Below are positions 36,601 to 45,600 of a stretch of 64,000 bases of DNA, in pieces. The stretch is taken from positions 37,937-101,936 of the forward strand of contig JASANG010002782.1 of assembly GCA_030248215.1 (NCBI GenBank), read 5' to 3'. The notes under the pieces were generated by a model. That model saw only the letters and a program-made list of their open reading frames with translations. It did no database searches and was not told the origin of the DNA. The stretch is from Enoplolaimus lenunculus (Eukaryota; Nematoda; Enoplea; Enoplida; Thoracostomopsidae). A program made the translations under genes and the position numbers. Position 1 is the first letter of the stretch, and each line of letters begins with the position of its first letter.

Positions 36601-36940
36601 TTCTTGGTACAAATATGCTAGAATTGTTTGAAATGAAATAAAAATTACAAATTGTTTTGTCCAAAATCTTCAAATTTTTGACACATCCGTCATTTTGGCT
36701 TTAATATTTTTGTAAAACCGACAAATACATGCACGCCTCAATTGTGTTGACAGAAAAATAAAACATTTTTGAAACGTTTTTACTTCAATATCCGAGTGCC
36801 GTTTTTTTTCGTTTCCGTTATTTTTACTATCCGTTTACACGCTTGATTTAAATATATATATATATACCTTTCTCGTCTTGTTTGCTTAACGCAATCGTAA
36901 CCAGATACACCATCATCTGCAAAATAAACCGCTGGATCAT
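20680..36940 (-). CDS. PDIA4: ERp72-type protein disulfide isomerase (PDIA4), 14 exons
   Basis: Exons in transcript order: 36940-36868, 35861-35759, 33173-33092, 32244-32127, 30842-30704, 29967-29880, 27789-27672, 26991-26836, 25891-25740, 24655-24499, 23878-23775, 22400-22262, 21933-21779, 21018-20680. Phases agree throughout and give 640 aa (human ERp72 is about 645). Signal peptide MIQRFILQMMVYLVTIALS; thioredoxin domains with active sites WCTHC (59-63), GCEKC (172-176) and SCVHC (523-527); non-catalytic b/b' domains between the second and third; C-terminal RTEL, a KDEL-like ER retrieval signal. Strong family stretches are YDGPRETEGIV, KRPLVVVYYSIDFS, LGLSESG and KDVLVEFYAPS. The family oxidises and isomerises disulfides of secretory proteins in the ER. 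Oddities: none of the three active sites is canonical CGHC; exon 4 (32244) has no AG before it, the nearest in-frame AG being 24 nt upstream, which would add FTFNIYFL; exon 9 ends in tandem GTAAG donors, and phase picks the distal one (exon end 25740); the exon 7 donor GTTCGT is weak. TTTTCAG ends one base before the ATG. Confidence 0.92.
22040..22140 (+). repeat. tRNA-derived sequence (SINE-like head) in a PDIA4 intron
   Basis: GAGTCCGTGGGTTCGAACCC and CCACCCGCATTCGC form a well-paired T-arm (GTGGG/CCCAC) with a canonical B-box. The upstream half does not fold into a tRNA D arm. A fragment shared with 23999-24020 (AAAGGGCTCTATATGG) follows. A tRNA-derived repeat is more likely than a functional tRNA. 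Confidence 0.5.
22585..23130. repeat. Element with GGTGTA...CCGGTTACACC ends in a PDIA4 intron
   Basis: The left GGGTGTATACGGATAGTAAA and right AGATATCCGGTTACACCGTG are inverted at their tips and match similar termini near 13790-14150 and 36490-36845. The interior is AT-rich with nothing recognisable. Confidence 0.55.
23533..23711 (+). repeat. TTAGGC-core TIR element (family A) with 8-bp duplication
   Basis: The ends are GGCCCATGTAAAGATCACGG and CCTGTTCTTTACATTGGCC, with flanks GAAGTTTT and GAAGCTTT. AAACTTAAGCTCCAGACTAA and TTAGGC words fill the core. Confidence 0.87.
24150..24308 (-). repeat. Family A3 element (A-type ends, AATTGGGATTTT body)
   Basis: The right end CAGGGACCTGTTCTATACATGG has the family A terminus, but the body is AAATTGGGATTTTC words and AAAATCCGCAGATATTATCC instead of TTAGGC. 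It matches the larger copy at 40077-40463. Confidence 0.72.
24700..25001. repeat. Family I TIR element in a PDIA4 intron
   Basis: GACAAGAGTTTGCAACTG and CAGTTGCATACTCTTGTC are an 18-bp inverted pair 300 bp apart. A related pair (CAAGAGTATGCAACTG / GCGTTGCACACCCTTG) is at 23289-23427, and a partial copy at 14571. Insides contain TACAAAATGT and C-rich tracts. Confidence 0.75.
25219..25660 (+). repeat. Family A element split by a piggyBac-like MITE
   Basis: The left end is GGCCTATGTAAAGATCAAG and the right end is GGCTGTGTTCAAAATACATTG. The sequence breaks at the TTAA of its conserved GCTTAAGCTTTAG word, where family P sits (25274-25544). Confidence 0.87.
25274..25544 (+). repeat. piggyBac-like MITE with tRNA-like body (family P), complete
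   Basis: TTAACCCTTTCTCACATG and ATGTGAGATGGGGTTAA lie on TTAA at both sides. On the reverse strand the body reads CTCCAATAGCTGAGTGGTG and CCTAGTTCGAATCCTAGC, i.e. A-box-like and B-box-like words with a paired T stem. Confidence 0.87.
26429..26590 (+). repeat. Family A fragment in a PDIA4 intron
   Basis: GACCCATCTAAACGATCAGG, AAAGTTTAAGCTTTAGAC and GGCTTAGG words are present; the right terminus is missing. Confidence 0.7.
27232..27481. repeat. Family B MITE in a PDIA4 intron
   Basis: CACTGTAAATTCCAGTGAG at the left and CATAGGATATTACAGTG at the right are inverted. The body is imperfect palindromes of AACTCA/TGAGTT. Confidence 0.82.
27562..27660. repeat. Microsatellite (TACA)n / TA / TTTA tract
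   Basis: A run of ACATACATACATAC passes into TATATATA and then TTATTTATTTA, ending 12 bp from a PDIA4 exon. Confidence 0.9.
27836..28174. repeat. Inverted-repeat element rich in ACTTAAGT
   Basis: TGGTTTCTGAAATCTTACTT and AGTAGGGTTTCAGAACCCA form imperfect inverted ends. The interior contains the palindromes AATTACTTAAGT and ACTTAAGTAAATACTT. Confidence 0.6.
28317..28742 (+). repeat. Family D MITE, full length
   Basis: The ends are CTGTATTGACCCGGATAAG and CTTTTATTCGGATCACTACA with TA flanks. The body runs AGTCCCAATCAACTGGAGTC, AGTCTATAAATGTCAATTA and AAGGGCGGCGGAGCGTGGG. Confidence 0.85.
28747..29275. repeat. Tandem array, about three 154-176 bp units
   Basis: Units start at 28747, 28901 and 29075, with a partial fourth at 29251. 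Each opens GCTAATATGCAAATTA, passes through TATCGGTTTTGAAGG and TTCCTCGCACC and ends CTTAAAAAGCCCTAATTTAGG. It adjoins a family D MITE on the left and a LINE-like tail on the right, all within a PDIA4 intron. Confidence 0.88.
29276..29680 (+). mobile_element. LINE-like 3' tail plus (AAT)n tract
   Basis: AAAATCGGTTCAACTGTTCC, TGAGATTCTTTTCGGATGG and ACGGACGGATAAACAGACGG resemble the 3' region of many non-LTR retrotransposons, and a long AATAAT-type tract follows, as such tails often do. CTCCGAGCTTCGCTCGGAG is a perfect 8-bp-stem hairpin just before it. No reverse transcriptase frame is present. Confidence 0.55.
30081..30266 (-). repeat. TTAGGC-core TIR element (family A)
   Basis: GGCCGATGTAAAGAATCGGG and ATGATCTTTACACGGGCC bound a core of CCTAAGCCTAAGCCTAAGCC. 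A family B MITE begins directly at its right end. Confidence 0.85.
30267..30510. repeat. Family B MITE, complete
   Basis: TACTGTAAATTCCAATGAG and CACTGGAATTTACTGTG are inverted ends around GAGTTGA/TCAACTC palindromes. Confidence 0.83.
30900..31330. repeat. Family B MITE split by another family B MITE
   Basis: The outer copy starts CACTGTAAATTTTCATGAA at 30900. The inner copy at 30975-31226 (CACTGTAAATTTCAGTGAG to GGAATTCACAGTG) is flanked by TA on both sides, and outer-type sequence resumes after 31228. The outer copy begins inside the 3' splice region of the PDIA4 exon at 30842. Confidence 0.82.
31516..31765. repeat. Family B MITE, complete
   Basis: CACTGTAATTCCAGTGAG at the left, CTGGAATTTACAGGG at the right. 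The flanks are CA rather than TA, or the target was altered. Confidence 0.8.
32286..32440 (+). repeat. Family F repeat beside the PDIA4 exon at 32244
   Basis: GGCCGGATGGGGCTCAGCCC, TTCAATCTGGCTTGTAAG and CTAGCAAGGTGAGCTGGC match the F copies. Its end is about 40 bp from the exon, inside the region where branch point and acceptor should lie. Confidence 0.75.
33211..33822. repeat. TIR element with CCATATTCTCAAATG ends
   Basis: CCATATTCTCAAATGTGTATAG and CTATACGCATTTGAGAATATGG are inverted, about 610 bp apart. A third copy of the terminal word lies inside at about 33611 (TATTCTCAAATGTGTGTAGC), and a partial copy is at 35918-36017. Confidence 0.75.
34295..34735 (+). repeat. Family D MITE with duplicated 3' end
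   Basis: It starts TTGTAGTGACCACAATAAT and ends CTTATTCACGTCACTACA. Its last 105 bp plus 60 bp of flank occur again at about 34797-34963, giving a second D right end followed by the same ATTACATATACTTTAAGTAC flank. Confidence 0.83.
35204..35732 (+). repeat. Three-level nest: A element, hAT-type MITE, D MITE
   Basis: The outer A copy reads GTAGGGCCGGAACATTTTTC to CGGCCCTGTTCGATACAAT, then breaks. Inside is an element starting CAGTGGCGGATCCAGG at 35360 and ending GATTCGCCACTG at 35719, with GATACAAT/TATACAAT on its sides. Within that, the family D left part begins at 35431 after a TA. Confidence 0.87.
35360..35719. repeat. hAT-type MITE (CAGTGGCGGATCCA ends)
   Basis: The inverted ends CAGTGGCGGATCCA and TGGATTCGCCACTG sit between 8-bp copies GATACAAT (35352-35359) and TATACAAT (35720-35727). 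The 8-bp target and CAG-type tip fit hAT. It ends about 40 bp from the PDIA4 exon at 35759. Confidence 0.85.
36126..36482 (+). repeat. Family A element with expanded TTAGGC minisatellite core
   Basis: GGCCCATGTAAAGATCAGG at the left is followed by four to five roughly 55-60 bp units of GGCTTAGGCTTAGGAATATG and CTCATTCTTACGCTTAGG (about 36240-36450). The right terminus is absent; a CCGGATATCCG element adjoins. Confidence 0.87.
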
Positions 36941-36951
36941 TCTGAAAACTT
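36941..36951 (-). promoter_or_regulatory. 3' splice acceptor just before the PDIA4 start codon
   Basis: On the minus strand the sequence reads TTTTCAG|A-ATG, so an acceptor of nematode consensus ends one base before the PDIA4 start. It marks either spliced-leader addition or the end of a 5'UTR intron. It also supports choosing MIQRF rather than the later MMVYL as the start. Confidence 0.55.
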
Positions 36952-37432
36952 GTCAGCCTCCGTCGCTTTGCCACTATTTTTTAATTTATAAAAACTAAAA
37001 TATTTCAAGGTAGTTGTTTCACATTTTTGTGTTCTGAAATATAAAATCAACAACATTAAGTTGAAAAAATTTTTACTTTTTAAACCAGCAAAACACATTT
37101 AAATCAGGGTGCGATAGGATACCAAAGACTGACCCAGCCCGGTCCAGATAATCTGATATCCGGCCGGAGCTGGATAATGAATTCAAGTCTAATACTATGT
37201 TGCATCAAAAAACATGAACGTAGCTTACAATTATTCTTACTTCGGTGGCTTAAAGTACCCAAAGTGTTTACATGACAAAGCTTTACATCTAGCAACAATG
37301 CAATTTTAACACTTTAATAACGACCCTATTCTACTATTCTATGTGTTGTACCGTTGCGTTGAGTTGCAATATTCGATTGGCCCATGTTCCTTTAAGGGCT
37401 CGCAGTTTTCCGTAGGTACTACAAAACAGAGG

Positions 37433-37800
37433 TGGCTAGATCAGGGATGGGAGTCTCGGTCTCAGTCTTGCCAAGTCCAGTATTTGGCAGGTATCGATTT
37501 CTTGTGTCTAGGTGGTTTGGAACCGACACTAGAAGTCGAGAATTCAACAAATGCTAGTAGACCTGCAAAAAGCAGAAGTTAATATTGTTGAAGCAAGTAA
37601 TGCCTGATGAATAAAAATTTCGCTATTAATCGTTGAATTTTCAACGTAACGCAATAATTATTGACAGATATTCTAGAATTTCACAAGAAAACTACCAAAA
37701 AAACATTAGATATAATTTATTTTGAAAGTTTTTTCGGTGATGACCAAAAATTAGACCGAGACCGAGACTTTTCACTGCCGACCTATGCACATCACTGGCT
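37433..37800. repeat. GAGTCTCGGTCTC inverted-repeat element
   Basis: GGGAGTCTCGGTCTCAGTC at the left and GACCGAGACCGAGACTTTTC at the right are inverted. The same arms appear at 44815-45320, and 43441-43500 begins with a related arm. Confidence 0.65.
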
Positions 37801-39848
37801 TGGATTAAGGTTATTACTTTTGCTTGGGCTTACGTTTAGTTACAGACCCATTGTTACGCTGAAGTTTAGGCTTAGCCTTTGGAATAATAGGAATATGCTG
37901 AGATATATTCTGTTACACTCCTACGATAATCAACTATGTCTGGCTTTACAGCGTCACATCGTAATCGAATAAAAATTGCAAACGTACACGGGCACATGCA
38001 AACATTTGTATTACATATGTGACAGAAAAATTATGTAAAAAAAGTCATTCAGTTGCACGGTTGTTGGCATAACAACGAATGATGGTATAAATTTTTAGAA
38101 GTTTGTAAAAAAATATCCGGCAAGCACCGGAGCTGGATGACGATTTTTTGCCAGAGCCGGATATCCGGTCGCACGAAGATATAAATATGTGAGTTTTTAA
38201 AATCTGACCTATTAATTTATGTCTCTGCAACTCAGTTATTAATTTCATGTTTAATAAATTGTCTCCAGGTTCGACAAAATATTTCCGATTCCGACCAAAT
38301 CGTATTCTGGTTGAAATCAGTCCTGTGGCCAGCCCAACATCCGTTGGAAGGGGGGGGCAAAATTTTTAGGAGGGGCATGTGAATGATCTAAGAACAGTTT
38401 ACAAGCTGAACTAAACTTTTCTAAGGACAAAAAAAATTTTCTACAATGCTGAGCCCCATATGCTGACACTGTTGTGACTACGGGACCGTTCGAACATCCG
38501 GTAATCGTATCGGTAAACAAAGCGTTGCTATAGTAAAACCCACCGTTAACACGGCAAATACTGAATCAAAATATATAAACAACTATAAGGAAATATCATC
38601 AACGGTTTCCTATAGCGTTTATAGTAGGTATACCATGAATCATACACGGCTGGACCGATTTTAGAAAATAACGATCTAAAGCATTCAGTGCCGATAGAAG
38701 TGTCCCCAAATCTCGCAGTTGAAGAGCCCTGACTCTTAAGTTTCCCTGACTTTTAGGGGCCCATATTGACGAACAATAATTTTTTTCGCAGACCACGACT
38801 TTATGGACCTGTGAAACATTTTGTAATAACCCTCCTGAAAATTTTTCAGCCCCCTATATAAGCATCAAGGTGAGCTGGCTACGAACTTGCTGAGAACTGT
38901 CAGAGTGTCAAAAATCTTCGACCTGTACACTTATTACTTTTAATTTTTAAAACAGAACGAAACGTTAAGTCATCTTGGTACACTACACAAAATCCTTATT
39001 ATTTTAATTGTTGCATAGCCTCGGTGCTTCAAAAAAATTTAAAAAAACCTGCAGTTGCAGAGTGCACGACAATTCTCGTCCGACAATTCGTAAACTCAAA
39101 ATTTCGCCGACTATGACAACAGGTCGTCCGGTAAGCCTATGTCGGCTGACAAGTTGTCGAGTTGTCGTACCTCTAAAATTGGATTAAAAAATGACAACCT
39201 CCAAGTATTTGAAAAATATTGACTCTAAACCAATGAGGAGATTGCTAACCATTAATTATAAAAACAATGCCTCTATCGGCCAATCAGAATTAGGCTTAAG
39301 GGACTGCAAGGTCCTTAAACTCCGTTTTTGGGCACGAAACTACGCATATAAACAGCTCAAAGTCTGCTGGTTGAACGTTTGTCTTAAAAATATTTGGAGA
39401 AAAGTTTAAAAACAAACTACTAAAACAGTCCACTAGTGATAGTCGTGAATAGCAGTGTGTTTTAGCAATTTATACAGTACAAACGTTTGCAAGTTGTATA
39501 TTGCACACTTTAAAACTGACGTGGCATATACAAAATGAATGTTAGTTCAAATAACTGCTGCAGTATATACAGTTGGAGAGATGGGTAAATATACATTTTA
39601 AATATATAAGTTTTACAAGGTCACTTGTCCATGACAAACGGCGTCAGTAACGCAGATATGAATGCTGCAACAGAAGGTTTTACCTCCGACTCCGGAAAAA
39701 AATCATTCGAATCCGGTAGAACCTTTGACAGAGGTCCCGGTTGAAGTTTCGGTAGGGAAAGTGTTGCGTTTTTATAAAAGTTGTGGCTTATAAAAGCGAG
39801 TTTGCTCATAATTTTGAGTCAATTTTGCAAGAGCTAAAATGTTGTGAT

Positions 39849-40933
39849 TAGTGATGGGCATCAGATATTTTTTTATTATCCGGATATCCGGCCATTCTTT
39901 CCGGATATTCACCCGGATATCCGAAATCAAATTTTGGATTTCGGATATCCGAAGCTCGATTTTGTGTTTTTTTGAGTTTCCGAACGTCAATTTTCGGTTC
40001 TTAAGCACTTCTTTTAATTTGTTGCTTTAAAGGAAGTACCCTGACCCTCAAGCAAATTGATATGAGGGCCCATGTAGAGAACAGGTCCCTCCCAATTTCC
40101 CGGGTAATATCCCAATTTCCCAAAATCCTAATTTCCCCAAATCCCGAGCGAAAAACGCTGCGCCCAAAATCCCAATTTCCCAAAATCCCGAGCGAAAAAC
40201 GCTGCGCCCAAAATCCCAATTTCCCAAAATCCTGACCGAAAAACGCTGCGCCCTAAATCCCAATTTCCCAAAATCTCAATTTCCCAAAATCCTGAGCGAA
40301 AAACGCTGCGCCCAAAATCTCAATTTCCCAAAATCCTGAGCGAAAAATGCTGCGCCCAAAAACCTAATTTAACAAAATCCCGAGAGAAAAACACGCGCCT
40401 AAAATTCCAATTTCCGGGGTAATATCCGCGGATTTTGGGCGGGACCTCTTCAGTACATGAGCCTATATGAGCATAAAAGATACAATTCTAAGAGTCGGTA
40501 TTTATTATGCCAGTACTGTATTGACCCGAATAAGAGGGGGTACCCATTTTGAGTCCCAATCAATAGGAGTCCGTATCCCTAATAAGAGCCCGTAAGCGCA
40601 TAGAGTCCCTAAACCCTAATTAGAGTCCATAAATCTCAATTATTCCTAGTTGTAGCGCATAAATGACTCCAGAACCAAATAAAGGTGAGTTCAAAACATT
40701 AAAGCGTGCAAAAATGTGGCTTAATATTCTGACTGAGGTTTGGATACAGAATTTTTTCATCAGCTCCAGCTACTTTGGTGGTGAAACAATGCAAATTATT
40801 CCGAAGAAATTTTTAAACAAAAGCATTTCGGATATCCGGTGGATATCCGGATACACGTTTCATTTCGGATACATACCCGGATATTTTTCATATCCGGATA
40901 TAAGGATATCCGGATATGCGGTGCCCTTCTATA
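39849..40933 (+). repeat. hAT-type element with nested insertions
   Basis: It starts TAGTGATGGGCATC and ends GGTGCCCTTCTATA, both with a GGGCA/TGCCC core typical of hAT tips, between identical 8-bp copies of GTTGTGAT (39841-39848 and 40934-40941). The body is CCGGATATCCGG words. It has received a family A3 element (40077-40463) and the left part of a family D MITE (from about 40516). Confidence 0.83.
40077..40463. repeat. Family A3 element built on a 44-bp minisatellite
   Basis: The ends GGCCCATGTAGAGAACAGG and CCTCTTCAGTACATGAGCC are inverted, with GATATGAG before and TATATGAG after. Inside, 44-bp units of GAGCGAAAAACGCTGCGCCC and AAAATCCCAATTTCCC start at 40146, 40190, 40234, 40294, 40338 and 40382 (one step is 60 bp). 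Confidence 0.87.
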
Positions 40934-40984
40934 GTTGTGATTGAAAAATGTTTAAACTTTCAGATAGCTTTCAGTCAGCGTGTA

Positions 40985-41343
40985 TTAACCGGAGGTGAGA
41001 AATTCCGAAGCTGGATGTCAGCAAATTTTGCTGGAATCGGAAGAGAAACCGCTTGTTGATGTGAAATCATGTAGTTAAAATGATAATTCACTAATTTAAG
41101 CAAATATCTTTAAGGAGTTGTAATATCTTCTGGTTTTACGCTTACGTTGTACGAAATATCAGAAATGTTTCCTTAAAATTATGCCTAAAGTTAAAATGAG
41201 ATGCGCCAAACAAATAAATTACGCAAAATTATATACCGAATTTCACTACCGAAATTGCCGCAAACTCTGGCAAAAGTTCTACCGGAGTTAGAGGTCGATT
41301 TTTCGCCGGAGCCGCAGACGGAGGCAGACCTCCGGTTGCACTC
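40985..41343 (-). repeat. Family E TIR repeat, reverse
   Basis: TTAACCGGAGGTGAGAAATTCC, CTTCTGGTTTTACGC and GGAGGCAGACCTCCGGTTGC match the complete E copies near 48-49 kb in inverted order. Confidence 0.75.
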
Positions 41344-42623
41344 AGCTGGCAGTTTAGGTACAATCTTGAGATCCTTAAAAGCGAATGCTATAATAGTGCC
41401 AGAACCACCTGTCCAAGGACTGTTACTATAGTTTACTATGGCGACCGTATCCTGTCGGCTAGCATGCAACATATGTGTATACGGCTTGTTCATTGTATTT
41501 GTAATATGTTCAAGGACAAGCATGCACTATGCTACAGTACACAAAATTGGCAATACCAACACCATTTTTATTATCAAATTTTTGCTTCACCTCTGGCTCT
41601 GGCAAACTGTGTTGACCTTGGCTACAATTTTTGACCTCCGGTAGCTACCTGCAGATATGTTAGCTTCAAGTACTCTTTATTTTACTACCGCCATACCACC
41701 GCGATAAGATAGATGTTACATGTATTTCTTTTTGGATCAAACCATTTTTATCGTCTTGGAGGATTAATTCGACAGTTAAATAGGGGAAAGATTAAAAAAG
41801 ATGCAATCATTTGCACTAAGCCACAGCGAACTTCACGACGAGTCGAAGGTAGAACTTGTTCAACCCGCAGTAGTATTAACTTGCTGGCATATTAAATATT
41901 TAACAGGATTGTTCCGGAACAAGTCTTAGACCCTGACGGACTACAAACCTTGGAAAAGTTAAAGATATATATGCTACGCAACGTATACTTTATATATGCA
42001 CTAATTCCAATTTACAACGATATATAGATAAGGCAATAAATATTTTGAAGTGGTGGATTGTATTTTGATTACCAAAGTACATTCAAGAGGAATCAACATG
42101 TTACAAATTATGATCTTAACGGACCGATTTTTAAACATGGTATGTGAAGTCAATACTTGGTCGTTCATTTTTAGTTAAATTACATCGCTAGTGGTTGCGG
42201 AAATTTGAGCTATGCACAGAAGTATTTGTTTCTGTGACCGTCGAATTTGCACATGTTTAGTGCAGCTGTCGGTAAACATGGTTGTAAATCCGGCCTGTAT
42301 CTCAGCCTATATAACTTGTATTGCTAATATAACTTTGTTATAAATGTTATTTAGTAAACTGAAGTTGCGCATTGTTTGGAATAGAATGGTTTATCTCATA
42401 TTGACGCATTTTATATTTCGATGTACAGTGGTAAATTTCTCGATTGTTTGCGTGTACCTACAACATTGCCAAAATTCTGTAACCATCTTGGAGTCGCAAC
42501 TATCAGCCCACTCAACATGTTTCATGTTTGCTTACAGAATTATAGGTGTCATGACATCCCGTTTTGTTTGCATTTTCAACGCACGCGTCGATCTGTCTCG
42601 AATTAGATTTGTTTAGTTTTCTC

Positions 42624-42637
42624 TCGTTTATTTTCAG
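42624..42637 (+). promoter_or_regulatory. Candidate trans-splice or 5'UTR acceptor of geminin
   Basis: CGTTTATTTTCAG ends 44 bp before the geminin ATG and fits the nematode 3' splice-site consensus. Without RNA data a spliced-leader site and a UTR intron cannot be told apart. Confidence 0.45.
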
Positions 42638-42681
42638 CTGCTCTGATACTGGTGAATATACAATGATTTGTTAGGGTGAAC

Positions 42682-45600
42682 ATGACTACTTGTTCTTTGA
42701 CACCAATTCAAATGTCGCCAAACGGCAAGAATTTGAGTGGTGCACGACGTACAGCTCAAAATAAGGAAAATGTAAAAGGTATGCTCTCATATTCGTGGGC
42801 TATTCAGTTACATGTGATGTACTTATTTTGCTATGTTACATCATCATGCACGCTTTATATTCATGTCAGTCAAAGTAGGATCACGGAAATTAGCCTTTGC
42901 TACTGTAAGCATGTGAGACATGCTTGTCCTATGCACATTGTGTTGTATGCTTGCTGGCAGCATATGGCCGACACATCGTCGACGAAAAATGAAGTTGGAG
43001 AGGCGGGCTGAGTGTCGCAGTGGTAGAGTGTTCGCTTACGGATCCGTAGGCTGAGTTCAATCCCCGCTCCGGAGGCCAGCTTTTCCATCTGCTTAGTTAA
43101 AGGTCTGAAGTCCCGGTTCCTACCTAGACTGACAGATTGTATTTTTGTTTCATACATATATGCCAAACTGTGACTCATTTTTTAATTCTGGCTCTGGTCC
43201 TCGTTAAATATCTTACGGTGGAACACTTAATTCAAACTAGCAGCCTACGAAGACTTAGCCAAGCAGCCCACCTCGCCTCGCGTTACTTTTATGGCCGACT
43301 GTATGTCGGCGGTATGCTGCGGCTAGCATACAACATATTGTGCATTGCATCTGTTGTATATGCACTAAGGCGGGCGTTTTACTTACAATAAACGTCCTAG
43401 AGTGAGGGTGACACTTAATTTGCTAAATCTTAACCAACAGGGATGAGCGGTCTCAGTTAAACACCGAGACCGAAACCTGAAAATGCGCCGTTCACAATAA
43501 ATTTATCAACGGGGTCCAAGAATCTTATAGACCAGGGCTATCACGAGGTCAGTTTCAATACGAGCTCGCGATAGCCCTAAGAGGTCGTGATAGCCCTGAT
43601 CTGTAAGAGATTTCTGTTATAGCCCAGGGCAGGGTGCAACCGGATTTCCGGTTCCGGCAATTTTTCCTTCCGGTTCCGATAAATTTTCACCGGAATTAAA
43701 AATTCCGGTTTTAAATTTTGGTCGGTGCAGATTAAGATATTTTTTAAGAAATGACCATAAACCTTGACAATAGCCGAAAATTAACCGTCGAAGGTAGGTT
43801 CACTTCAGTTGATAAGGAAAATCTAAAATACAGCAGATAAAGTGAATACCTCTCTCCAACTAAGGGTTATTTCACGAATAATATTGCAAAAAAGAAAATT
43901 AAAATGAATTTTTAGGTGGCATGTATTTTTCATTTTCCGGTTCCGTTTCCGGTAATTTTTCAAATTCCGCTTCCGATAAATTGTAATTCCGCTTGCACCC
44001 TGTCCCACGGCTATCACATGTCACGGCTTTCCTCGACACTCGTGATAGCTTTGGGCTATTACAAGTTTTACCGTATATTTATAGTCATAACACACTATAC
44101 GTATATGTATGTTATGAATGAAACATAATCACGCGTAGATTTTGACCATATATATCATGCGACCCCAGCTCTAACGCGTCTAATTATAAACTGAAATTAT
44201 TTATATATCCTGATTTAACATGAAATTGTTGTTATCCTGAGTTAATCTGAAATATTTATCCTGAGTTAACCTGAAACTGTTTATCCTAAGTTAACCGTTA
44301 GCAAAGGCATCAAAGTAGGAAACAATTGATCTTGAATAACCCGATAGGATAGTGTGTTTTTGTGTCGCAAATTGCATTGTGTGCGTTTTTATTGTGCTTG
44401 TGTATTTGTTACGTATGTGTGTCAAACTTTAAGAAAATTTGTGATAGCTCAGGGCTATCATGAGTTTAACTAGCTGGTGATAGCTCTCATTTAACAGAGA
44501 TTTTGGGGCACCGTTGTCAAAATTATTGTGAACAGCGCACTGCAGAGACTGGTTACGAAAATTCACGGTCGATTTTTGGTCAATAATCATCACCAAAAAA
44601 TTAAAATTATCAAGGTAAATTCTTTCTAATACGTACTTTTTTCGTTATTTTTGTGTTTTTTCGAAACGTCTACTCATTGTTGTTGCGTCGCAATAATCCA
44701 TAAATTCACAGCGAAAATTCGTTCATCAATCGTCACTTACTTCAATAATATATATTAACTTCTACTTTTTACAGGTTTACCAGCTTACTTGATCATTGGC
44801 TTTTGCTCTCGATTCCTAAGCTTAACCAACCGCCGAGACTCAAAAACTGAGACCGAGATCGCGACCTGCCAAATACCGAGACTTGCCGAGAAGATCGCTT
44901 TCATCGCTGTAACTGGCCGGGATATGAGTCTCGGTCTCGGCAACTCTTGGTGTATGTAGCAGTTTCGATCTCGTTTTTTTGAGTTTCGGTAGTTTGAAAC
45001 CGAGACCAAAAGTCGAGGTTCAGCAACCGTGTCGCTGTATTGTTGAAGTATATAATTGCTGTCTGATGAATAACATTTCGCTGTGAATCTGCGAATTTTC
45101 ATAGTTTGCAATAATTATGAGCAGATAATCTGAAAATACACAAGAACTATAAAAAACACAAAAAAACTACGAAAAACATATTAGAAATAATTTATTTTAA
45201 AAACTTTGATTTTTTCGAGAATGACTAAAAATTGACCGCGAGACCGAGAAATTCTATGGCCAGTATCGGTAGCCAGGTCTCAGTCCCAATATTGGTTTCG
45301 TTTTTTAATCGGGACCGCCCATTCCAGCTAACTGGGGCCAAATTCAAATGCATCCTGCACTTCAATCATTGCGTCTTGACTAACTGAATGTGAATCTGGC
45401 TTTGCGGTCATGCAAAAGCTTGAGAAAACAAATGTACTTTGCACGCATTTGTGCTCGTACTGCTGTATTCCGCTTTATCTGGCTGTCGTCATTATCAGCA
45501 CATTCCGCAATACGTTGTATATGTAACATATTATTATAATAATTTTGTTAAATATCGAAACCTCATGGAGTAGAACATGACCTTAGTGTTTCAGCGATAT

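Larger units (their letters stand above)
36941..42681. other. Divergent intergenic region between PDIA4 and geminin
   Basis: No gene was recognised. It contains a GAGTCTCGGTCTC repeat at 37433-37800, an F repeat at 38740-38890, a TGACAACTCGAC inverted repeat around 39060-39175, a hAT-type element at 39849-40933 with two nested insertions, and a family E copy at 40985-41343. Promoters of both flanking genes must lie here, but no motif could be picked out. 41400-42620 holds only AT-rich DNA. Confidence 0.65.

Noticed and set aside
40001-40263. Overlapping minus-strand frames with repeated GNWDFGRSVF
   Set aside because: Periodic translation of a 44-bp minisatellite; the frame has no start context and no domain.
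40146-40425. Regularly spaced repeats as a CRISPR array
   Set aside because: Units are contiguous and repeat throughout, with no unique spacers, and the DNA is a eukaryotic nuclear sequence.
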